Part shown: positions 1-4,802 of the stretch, piece by piece | Layout: each line of letters begins with the position of its first letter | Position numbering within the stretch: position 1 is the first letter of the stretch | Origin: JAYEIH01 sp034659995 | GTDB taxonomy: Archaea > Methanobacteriota_B > Thermococci > Methanofastidiosales > B48-G16 | Reading direction: 5' to 3' | Length of the DNA stretch: 5,025 nucleotides | Assembly: GCA_034659995.1 (NCBI GenBank) | Contig: JAYEIH010000021.1 | Location: forward strand, 1-5,025 | Position numbers and translations under genes: made by a program | The notes under the pieces: generated by a model | The model's database searches: none | Told to the model about the DNA's origin: nothing | Seen by the model: only the letters and a program-made list of their open reading frames with translations

Positions 1-3
1 AGA

Positions 4-36
4 TAGTGTTTCCGAAACACTAACAAAGTTAGTGTT
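4..36. repeat. two overlapping, mutually exclusive hairpins (three-arm inverted repeat)
   Basis: TAGTGTTTCCGAAACACTA (4-22) is a 19-bp palindrome with 9-bp arms. Its right half also pairs with a third arm: AACACTAAC (16-24), loop AAA, GTTAGTGTT (28-36), again 9 bp perfect. Only one hairpin can form at a time. No T tract follows on either strand within view. It could be an operator, a switch in a transcript, or the edge of a mobile element; what lies to the left is not visible. Confidence 0.6.
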
Positions 37-164
37 GTATCCATCCTTGGATTGTTCTTGAAAATGTATGGTGATCATGATGGATCCACAAGATTTAAGT
101 AAACGAAAAAATAATCGTACTCAACAGTGATTTTGCACGAAATGATGCATGATAGGAAACATAT

Positions 165-211
165 AAAAACAAAAAAAAGACGGCGCCTATCCAAAAAAAA
201 GAAAAAAGAAA
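165..211 (-). terminator. T-tract terminator after the membrane-protein gene
   Basis: Starting 8 nt after the TAA stop, the minus strand shows T3-C-T6-C-T8 (211 down to 193). After a short GC-rich GGCGCC palindrome come T8-G-T5 (178 down to 165). Repeated T tracts of this length are the standard archaeal termination signal, and the doubling suggests a main and a backup site. Confidence 0.65.
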
Positions 212-218
212 GGAGGAG

Positions 219-1754
219 TTATGATTCTTCTTTCAGCCTTTTAAGGAGATCATCCAGTTCTTTCATCTCCTTTCTGTCCAGTGCATCCTGTATAAGGGCA
301 TCGATTGTATCTCGTATCTCCTGATGTACCTTTGGATTTTTTATAACCTTTGTTTTTCCATCTTTTACTATTTTCAGGTCTTCGTTGAGTATAATCTTTG
401 TACCATTGGCTTTCATGATGATCTTATTCTCTTTTTCCAGCACGTAGAGGTTATCGGATCTCAGGGTTCTTTTTCCATCCTTTATCGTGAGTTTCAGGTC
501 GCCGTCCTTAACAATGACCTTATCGGGATTTGTTATGACCGTTCTGTCCTCTTCCTCCAGGACTGTCCTATCATTCTTCATAGTAAGGGAAATCTCTTTG
601 TTCTTCGTTCGTATCTTGGCGGCTATATCGTACAGCCTCTGCTCTTCCCACTCTGTATCCGATCCCTCAACGAACTTAAATGGGCCGAGTTTTACCCTTG
701 ATCCTTTTCCCTCTCTGTCTATTACCTCTATCGGACCTACCTTCACGTAATCGCCGTCCTCTGACTCTCTCACTTTTATAAACGGCAGCTCTACATTGGT
801 CACTGTCTTTTTGAACTTCTTCCGTATCTTTTTCCATTCCTTTTCCTCTATCTGTATCCTTGCAAGGTCAAAAATTTCATTCTTTTTCAGCCCCAGAGTT
901 TCAAAGTCCTTCTCCTCTGCCGTTCTCAGCTTCATCTTCTTTTTTATCCTGCTCCACTCGCTGCCCGTGAGGCTGGTCATTCCCTGAAAGACATTTATGT
1001 ACTTTTTAAGGTCCGCATCAACGACGTATGAGCCCTGTCCGAAGAACACACCGCCCATTTCTTCTCCATTGGCTATGGGAACAAATATGCTGTTTTTATC
1101 TATGCTTATCTTATTTTTTCCTCTTTTTATTTCAATATCTGATTTTAATACACGGGGTTCTTCTCTTATCCTCGGTTCACCCGCCTCCTCAGTTGTTTCA
1201 AACTCTGTATCATGGAACCATCTGAACTTTCTTTCCTCCTCAAAGACGCCAACAATATATCCCAACGCCACAGCTCCGATACTTCCAACGAGAATTAATG
1301 TCTGATACTCCGGCAGGAGGTCCAGTATCCTTGTAAATATCCAGAAAGCTATTCCAATGAAACCCGCCCCATAAAAAACCGTTCTGATACCTCTCCTGTT
1401 TTTTCCGATGGTATAGCCGATGAGTATCGAGGCAAAAAACCCGATGATAAAATAATCGGAGTACTGGGACCAGTAATCGAACCCGACCCAGTCAAAATGT
1501 TCTCCTGTCTCTATAAAGAGCCAGGACAAAAATGCCGCCTTTGCAACGCCGTATGCCACTTTTTTAAGTTTCACTCTGTATTTTGCAGCATCGAATACAG
1601 AATCTGCCAGGAAAAACAGGAACACAAGACCTAAAAATTCCTTTGAATACTCGTACTCTCCGAAAACATCTGTCGTCTGCGTTATAAACCAAAACACCAG
1701 AAAAACAAGAGCTATCCTTCCACAAAGCTTTCCAAGAACTTTTGTTTTATTCAA
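219..1754 (-). CDS. polytopic membrane protein with large beta-rich cytoplasmic domain, function unknown
   Basis: 511 residues from TTG 1754, or 514 from GTG 1763; numbers here use the longer form. Not recognised as a named family. About six membrane helices lie at 14-33, 43-58, 70-85, 103-120, 127-147 and 155-173, most followed by Lys/Arg-rich loops. Acidic and basic linkers lead to a soluble part of about 330 residues. It holds a strand-rich block (208-265) with IFVPIANGEEMGGVFFGQGSYVVDADLK in two adjoining pieces, two similar basic segments ending EWSRIKKKMK and EWKKIRKKFK (269-276, 309-317), and a run of short strands separated by KDG/KNG-like turns (about 390-478). The end (479-514) is an amphipathic helix. 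No catalytic motif is visible. The layout, helices plus a repetitive beta domain, recalls membrane-stress sensors of the LiaF/PspC type, but I see no specific match. It is the last gene of the operon with the winged-helix and zinc-ribbon proteins and overlaps the latter by 8 nt, so a sensing role is plausible inference. Confidence 0.78.
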   Translation of the reverse strand: MNKTKVLGKLCGRIALVFLVFWFITQTTDVFGEYEYSKEFLGLVFLFFLADSVFDAAKYRVKLKKVAYGVAKAAFLSWLFIETGEHFDWVGFDYWSQYSDYFIIGFFASILIGYTIGKNRRGIRTVFYGAGFIGIAFWIFTRILDLLPEYQTLILVGSIGAVALGYIVGVFEEERKFRWFHDTEFETTEEAGEPRIREEPRVLKSDIEIKRGKNKISIDKNSIFVPIANGEEMGGVFFGQGSYVVDADLKKYINVFQGMTSLTGSEWSRIKKKMKLRTAEEKDFETLGLKKNEIFDLARIQIEEKEWKKIRKKFKKTVTNVELPFIKVRESEDGDYVKVGPIEVIDREGKGSRVKLGPFKFVEGSDTEWEEQRLYDIAAKIRTKNKEISLTMKNDRTVLEEEDRTVITNPDKVIVKDGDLKLTIKDGKRTLRSDNLYVLEKENKIIMKANGTKIILNEDLKIVKDGKTKVIKNPKVHQEIRDTIDALIQDALDRKEMKELDDLLKRLKEES

Positions 1755-2124
1755 AAATATCACCTCTGTCGTATTTTTCTCCTATATCCTTTAACCTCTT
1801 TAAGTATTTAAAACCCTCAATAATCCCCATATTCAGGGAGAATTTTCCATTCTCATAGAAGATCTTTCCATCTCCCTTCATTTCCTCAAAAATATTTATT
1901 AAATCGTCTACAAGTTCATTTTCCTCTGTTTCGGCTCCGAAAAACTCGTTTCCACACCGGCACTGAAAAAGTGTTGATTCAAATGTGTCCAGGGCAGAGT
2001 TCGGATCGTCAAAGGCTTCCTCGAGATCTATTTCTTCTTTAAACCGTATCTTTCTCCCGCACTCCGGGCATTTTACACTGAGTTTTATATCCTGTATTTC
2101 ATCTATACTTTTTTTAATCTTCAT
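1747..2124 (-). CDS. small zinc-ribbon protein of unknown function
   Basis: 125 residues, not recognised as a named family. The N-terminal half carries a zinc-ribbon pattern, CPECGRKI (Cys19, Cys22) and CRCGNEFF (Cys55, Cys57), separated by an acidic insert of about 30 residues. That gives CxxC plus CxC, enough to bind one zinc. The C-terminal half is acidic and helical (ELVDDLINIFEEM, then GIIEGFKYLKRLKDIGEKY) with no membrane segment or signal peptide, so it is cytoplasmic. The ATG overlaps the stop of the regulator gene (ATGA) and lies 5 nt after GAGGTG, so the two are translationally coupled. Its stop lies inside the start of the membrane-protein gene. An adaptor between the DNA-binding and membrane proteins is conceivable but is inference from position only. 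Confidence 0.75.
   Translation of the reverse strand: MKIKKSIDEIQDIKLSVKCPECGRKIRFKEEIDLEEAFDDPNSALDTFESTLFQCRCGNEFFGAETEENELVDDLINIFEEMKGDGKIFYENGKFSLNMGIIEGFKYLKRLKDIGEKYDRGDIFE
1759..1766 (-). promoter_or_regulatory. strong Shine-Dalgarno that favours a TTG start for the membrane protein
   Basis: GAGGTGAT on the minus strand is a perfect 8-nt match to the archaeal anti-Shine-Dalgarno. It lies 4 nt before TTG at 1754-1752, but it contains the GTG at 1763 that gives the longest frame. In the two other internal genes here GAGGTG sits 5 nt before the start, so TTG fits the local rule. Confidence 0.6.
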
Positions 2125-2540
2125 TCCTCCACCTCACATTTGGAACAGAGAAACTCTATTACCCTGACGGCAATTTTCCCCTGGGTAGTTATCTGGTATT
2201 TCCCTCTGTATCGCTCCTGATCCGTAAGCCCTACATCTTTGAGACTGTTGAGATGAAATCTTAGAGGGGAATTATCGAGCCCTGTGCGCTCCTGAAGTTC
2301 GGAGAAGTACTTCGCACCTTTGTATAATCCTCTTAGTATCTTCAGTCTCTCTTCATTTGCCAGTGCTTTCAGAATACCTTCTGCAAATTTCTCATCGAAG
2401 ATAATTTCCTCTTTCGCGGGGATCAGCTCGGAGAGTTCCTCGGGTTTTTCGTACTTGCTGAGCATCTCATCTCTAAGGTTCTGCATCTCCTCCTTGAGTT
2501 CATTTCTCAGCTCCTTTTTGAGGTCTTCGATATCCTTCAT
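2121..2540 (-). CDS. winged-helix (ArsR-like) transcriptional regulator with coiled coil and C-terminal CxxC
   Basis: 139 residues. Residues 1-35 are a highly charged heptad-like helix (LKKELRNELKEEMQNL), probably a coiled coil for dimerisation or partner binding. Residues 50-125 look like an ArsR-type winged helix: FAEGILKALANEERLKILRGLYKG is the family's typical first helix pair, YFSELQERTGLDNSPLRFHLNSLKDVGL holds the helix-turn-helix with the recognition helix near 91-103, and YRGKYQITTQG is the wing. The protein ends FLCSKCEVEE, giving Cys132 and Cys135, a possible metal or thiol switch; two Cys alone would need a partner or dimer to bind zinc. It is first in an operon with a zinc-ribbon protein (ATGA overlap) and a membrane protein, so it likely controls its own operon or responds to a signal passed by them. 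The signal is unknown. The ATG start is supported by a TATA box about 26 bp upstream. Confidence 0.8.
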   Translation of the reverse strand: MKDIEDLKKELRNELKEEMQNLRDEMLSKYEKPEELSELIPAKEEIIFDEKFAEGILKALANEERLKILRGLYKGAKYFSELQERTGLDNSPLRFHLNSLKDVGLTDQERYRGKYQITTQGKIAVRVIEFLCSKCEVEE

Positions 2541-2560
2541 ACTATAACTATACCCTCTCC

Positions 2561-2577
2561 TTTATAAAGCTTTTGGT
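2561..2577 (-). promoter_or_regulatory. BRE/TATA promoter of the regulator / zinc-ribbon / membrane-protein operon
   Basis: The minus strand reads ACCAAAAG then CTTTATAAAG, a good archaeal BRE plus TATA box. The TATA centre (near 2566) is about 26 bp from the ATG at 2540, so the mRNA is probably leaderless. A purine-rich GGAGAGGG lies between them but is too far from the ATG to be its ribosome site. Confidence 0.62.
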
Positions 2578-2581
2578 TTTA

Positions 2582-2615
2582 TGTACTTTAAGTTTAATTT
2601 ATTGGACTTTTAGTT
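2582..2615. repeat. pair of 13-bp direct repeats spaced 21 bp, candidate operator of the regulator operon
   Basis: TGTACTTTAAGTT (2582-2594) and TGGACTTTTAGTT (2603-2615) match at 11 of 13 positions with a period of exactly 21 bp, two helical turns. Each lies on or beside a small palindrome: ACTTTAAGT (2585-2593) and AGTTCAACT (2612-2620). They sit just upstream of the TATA box of the winged-helix regulator gene, where an autoregulatory site is expected. In AT-rich DNA this can arise by chance. Confidence 0.4.
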
Positions 2616-2618
2616 CAA

Positions 2619-3188
2619 CTATTTATTTCTTGGCATTGTGAGTATCTCCTTGATATCGAGATCAAAGAAGGAGAACGAGTGTATGGGCTTAACTACCGCA
2701 GCAGTATCCGCGCCTCTGCCTGTTCCTCCTATTGTCATTATTTCTTCATCCATAACGATAATACCTGCATCAGCGGCCATCACCGCTATCTCGGCGCAGA
2801 CCTTCATTCCCTGGGAGAAGAGACGAAGGGTATGGGCAATGATCTCTGGTGAACTTACACCCTCAAACTTCTTTGAGATACCTCTTCCTACACCGGAAAG
2901 AGCGTGTGTGGACGTGAGAAGTTCCATTCCTGCATCTATGAGCTTCTTCTTCATTTCATCGCTCATCTCAATCTCGCCTTTCTTTTTAAAGCCCGCCTGA
3001 TGAGTTACAACAATGGCTTTCACGTTTTTCGGAGCGAGTTTTAGAAATTTTTCGGCCGTGTGCCCGCGGGTGGATGCCATCACAAAGGTTTTTATCCCTA
3101 GTTCTTCAGCTCTTTTCAGCGCAATTTTTATAGTAGCTTCCGTATTTTCCTTTCCTTTCTTTTCAAAATAGAGAATTTCCTGTTTCAT
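2619..3188 (-). CDS. stand-alone pyruvate-kinase C-terminal-domain-like protein, function unknown
   Basis: A 189-residue soluble protein resembling the conserved archaeal/bacterial family that consists only of a pyruvate-kinase alpha/beta (C-terminal) domain (COG1751 type, as I remember it). It has an alternating alpha/beta pattern. Glycine-rich conserved patches are STRGHTA (39-45), which resembles the phosphate-binding loop of the allosteric sugar-phosphate site of pyruvate kinase; THALSGVGRGI (94-104); and GGTGRGADTA (154-163). The catalytic barrel of pyruvate kinase is absent, so it should not be called pyruvate kinase. A phosphate- or nucleotide-type ligand is plausible from the loops, but no reaction is established to my knowledge. 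Length is normal for the family and both ends look intact. The ATG has no Shine-Dalgarno but sits about 26 bp from a TATA-like box. It is alone between two promoters; no T tract follows its TAG stop, so read-through into the regulator operon 78 nt downstream is possible. Confidence 0.82.
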   Translation of the reverse strand: MKQEILYFEKKGKENTEATIKIALKRAEELGIKTFVMASTRGHTAEKFLKLAPKNVKAIVVTHQAGFKKKGEIEMSDEMKKKLIDAGMELLTSTHALSGVGRGISKKFEGVSSPEIIAHTLRLFSQGMKVCAEIAVMAADAGIIVMDEEIMTIGGTGRGADTAAVVKPIHSFSFFDLDIKEILTMPRNK

Positions 3189-3206
3189 AGCTCTTATTAG
3201 AGAGTA

Positions 3207-3232
3207 AGTTTAAAAATTTAATGAGTTTTCCG
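3207..3232 (-). promoter_or_regulatory. probable promoter of the pyruvate-kinase C-like gene
   Basis: On the minus strand CGGAAAA (3226-3232) is followed by an A/T-only TATA-like stretch centred near 3214, about 26 bp before the ATG at 3188. No Shine-Dalgarno is visible before that ATG, so a leaderless mRNA starting at or near it is the simplest reading. The gap between the CGGAAAA and the TATA-like core is longer than usual for a BRE, so the CGGAAAA may be something else. Confidence 0.45.
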
Positions 3233-3253
3233 TTATTTAACAGCAAAAATCAC

Positions 3254-3270
3254 CGGAAAATTTTTATACA
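3254..3270 (+). promoter_or_regulatory. BRE/TATA promoter facing the ABC-transporter remnant
   Basis: CGGAAAA followed directly by TTTTTATACA matches an archaeal BRE plus TATA box. With the usual 25 or so bp from the TATA centre, transcription would start near 3290, leaving a leader of only about 7 nt before the ATG at 3298. No other gene lies downstream on this strand, so the promoter would now mainly transcribe the remnant and antisense to the dehydrogenase gene. Confidence 0.5.
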
Positions 3271-3297
3271 AACAACTCATCTCAGTATAGTGGTCGG

Positions 3298-3600
3298 ATG
3301 ATCGAGATAAACAATATTCGCAAACAGTTTGGGAATACTCATGCGGGGGGCGGTATTAGCTGTACGATAGAAAATGGGGAGATCTATGATCTTCCGAGCT
3401 CAGTAGGGGGGAGAGTATCTCACTTCTCGTCCTGGTGGCACTTTTGTTTGTAACGGTTGGTCTGCCCGTATTGCTTTTGGGAGATCCCTACGGATACTTT
3501 GCTGGGTTTTTCGTCTCTTTAGTGCTCTTTTTTTATTTTTATGGCAGGTTACAAAGGCGTGATTGTGTTTTTATAGATCAAAAAGAAAAAAAGAGCTTAC
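3298..3600 (+). pseudogene. ABC-transporter remnant: decayed ATPase N-terminus joined out of frame to a membrane segment
   Basis: An ATG at 3298 opens a 51-codon frame ending in TAA at 3451-3453. Its first 30 residues read like the start of an ABC ATPase: MIEINNIRKQFGNTHA, then GISCTIENGEIY, the usual first strands and the GEIYGLLG approach to Walker A. From there the match collapses: where GPNGAGKST is expected it reads DLPSSVGGRVS, so there is no P-loop Lys. In another frame, open from 3390, follows a segment of two hydrophobic helices (roughly 3414-3476 and 3486-3542) ending in basic, Lys-rich residues; it looks like the end of a membrane protein, perhaps the permease. That frame runs into the 3' end of the oppositely oriented dehydrogenase gene. 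The likely history is an ATPase-permease pair that lost most of its length by deletion, with a junction near 3385-3410. A TATA-like promoter is still present upstream. A small expressed ORF cannot be excluded. The ATPase similarity is fairly secure; the origin of the membrane part is not. Confidence 0.62.
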
Positions 3601-3610
3601 TGGTAGCTCT
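3580..3610 (-). terminator. hairpin plus T-tract terminator of the citrate synthase-icd unit
   Basis: Read on the minus strand, AGAGCT, a 7-nt loop and AGCTCT form a perfect 6-bp stem (3592-3597 with 3605-3610). It is followed at once by six T, one C and five T (3591 down to 3580). The TAA stop of the dehydrogenase gene lies in the loop and stem. Archaea normally terminate on T tracts alone, so the hairpin may be an addition or a coincidence. The T tract itself is good evidence of a 3' end. Confidence 0.72.
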
Positions 3611-4793
3611 TCCATTTCTTTTCAAGCTCAGGGTCCTTGATAGTTTCCATTACATACTCAGAAAACTCTGCGTTGGTGGCACCGTCGTCATGTCCCGTAA
3701 TTGAGAGCTTCTTCTCGTACAGACCGCAGATATCAAGTGCCTTTTCCAGGTTCTTTGCTTTATCTGGGTAGCCAATGTGATTAAGCAGCATGGCCGCTGC
3801 GCGCATTATGCTCGACGGATCAGCGTACTTTGCTCTTCCTTCCTCTACCATTCTTGGGGCAGTTCCATGGATAGCCTCAAACATCGCATATACCTTTCCT
3901 ATATTTGCGCTTCCGGCCGTTCCAACACCACCCTGGAACTGTGCCGCTTCATCCGTTAGTATGTCCCCATACAGATTGGGAAGCACCATAACACGGAACT
4001 GTGTTCTCCTTCCGGGATCTATCAGTTTGGCGGTCATTATATCGATAAACCAGTCGTCCCATTCCACCTCGGGATACTCTTCGGCAATCTTTTCCGCCAT
4101 ATCGAGGAATTTACCGTCCGTCTTCTTCACAACATTCGCCTTTGTCACAACAGTTACTCTGTTTATATCATTCTTTTTCGCGTAATCGAACGCCATTCTA
4201 ATAATGCGCTCAGAGCCCTGTGTGGTAATAGCCTTGAAGTCTATCGCCAGATCATCGGTAACGTTGACCCCTTTTCTTCCGAGAATATACGCTCCTTCCG
4301 TGTTTTCCCTGAAGAATATCCAGTCAATACCTTCCTCAGGTACCGTCACCGGCCTAACATTGGCAAAAAGGTCGAGTTCCCGACGCATTGCAACGTTGGC
4401 ACTCTCAATATTCGGCCATTTGTCGCCCTTCTTGGGGGTTGTGGTTGGCCCTTTCAGGATAACATGGCAGTTCTTTATCTCCTCAAGGACATCCTCGGGA
4501 ATAGCTTTCATGACCTTGGCCCTGTTCTCAATGGTCAGGCCCTTTATTGTTCTCAGTTCGACCTTTCCACTATCGATCTCATCCTTGAGTGAAAACTCGA
4601 GAACACGCTTTGATTGTTCAGCGATAAATGGCCCTATTCCATCTCCGCCTACAAATCCAAGTATTATCGGCTCGAGACTATCGTAATCTGTCCATTCCTG
4701 ACTCTTTTTCATTCTTTCCACTCGTTCAAGCTGTTCAGCAAGAACGTTTCCAAAATGCTCCTTTGCTTTTTCTATAGCTTTCTTATCAATCAT
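3597..4793 (-). CDS. icd: isocitrate dehydrogenase (isocitrate/isopropylmalate dehydrogenase family)
   Basis: A complete 398-residue beta-decarboxylating dehydrogenase, predicted to turn isocitrate into 2-oxoglutarate and CO2 in the cytoplasm. Compared from memory with E. coli Icd, the substrate residues are kept: S131, N133 and R137 in SANVAMRREL, R147 in NVRPV, R162 and Y169 in FRENTEGAY, K218 in VTKAN, and D251, D277 and D281 (NLYGDILTDEA). The Ser and Asn of SANVAMRR favour isocitrate over isopropylmalate. A glycine-rich GGDGIGP loop is at 49-55. The nucleotide-site motif is HGTAPRM (309-315): NAD enzymes usually have Asp where Arg314 sits and E. coli NADP-Icd has Lys-Tyr, so NADP is more likely than NAD, but this is inference. 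A charged extension of about 40 residues precedes the usual start of the fold. The ATG follows GAGGTG by 5 nt, and that site overlaps the stop of the citrate-synthase-like gene 9 nt upstream, so the two are probably co-translated. A hairpin and T tract overlap the stop codon. Homoisocitrate or isopropylmalate dehydrogenase is less likely. Confidence 0.87.
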   Translation of the reverse strand: MIDKKAIEKAKEHFGNVLAEQLERVERMKKSQEWTDYDSLEPIILGFVGGDGIGPFIAEQSKRVLEFSLKDEIDSGKVELRTIKGLTIENRAKVMKAIPEDVLEEIKNCHVILKGPTTTPKKGDKWPNIESANVAMRRELDLFANVRPVTVPEEGIDWIFFRENTEGAYILGRKGVNVTDDLAIDFKAITTQGSERIIRMAFDYAKKNDINRVTVVTKANVVKKTDGKFLDMAEKIAEEYPEVEWDDWFIDIMTAKLIDPGRRTQFRVMVLPNLYGDILTDEAAQFQGGVGTAGSANIGKVYAMFEAIHGTAPRMVEEGRAKYADPSSIMRAAAMLLNHIGYPDKAKNLEKALDICGLYEKKLSITGHDDGATNAEFSEYVMETIKDPELEKKWKSYQ

Positions 4794-4802
4794 ATCTACA
4801 CC

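Noticed and set aside
2..61. A plus-strand frame open from the left edge to TGA at 59-61 (ending LYPSLDCS).
   Set aside because: Nineteen codons could be the tail of a gene or chance; it competes with the minus-strand frame over the same bases.
1..78. A minus-strand frame from ATG 78 open to the left edge (26 codons, starting MITIHFQEQ).
   Set aside because: It lacks a Shine-Dalgarno and a convincing TATA box and is too short to judge. Part of it lies in the 4-36 inverted repeat. It may be a real gene start after the operon terminator, but the window does not support it.
77..130. A 17-codon plus-strand ORF (MMDPQDLSK...) just after GGTGAT.
   Set aside because: The ribosome-site match is only 1-4 nt from the ATG codons, the peptide is low-information, and no promoter is evident.
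165..211. A-rich runs considered as a CRISPR leader, tRNA-like element or tandem repeat.
   Set aside because: No repeated unit with spacers, no cloverleaf and no integrase-type repeat; the T-tract terminator reading explains them.
127..324. A 65-codon plus-strand ORF rich in Lys, Arg and Ser.
   Set aside because: Its composition comes from the A-rich terminator tracts and the complement of the membrane-protein gene; it is antisense shadow.
2638..3000. A 120-codon plus-strand ORF opposite the pyruvate-kinase C-like gene.
   Set aside because: Complement of a conserved coding gene, with Ser/Pro/Ile-rich shadow composition and no promoter or ribosome site.
3435..3704. An 89-codon plus-strand ORF with hydrophobic helices.
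   Set aside because: Not taken as an intact gene: the GTG has no ribosome site, the frame starts beside decayed ATPase sequence, and its last third is antisense to the dehydrogenase gene. The first part is kept as pseudogene material.
4204..4686. A 160-codon plus-strand ORF opposite the dehydrogenase gene.
   Set aside because: The minus strand encodes a clear enzyme with all active-site residues; this frame is its shadow.
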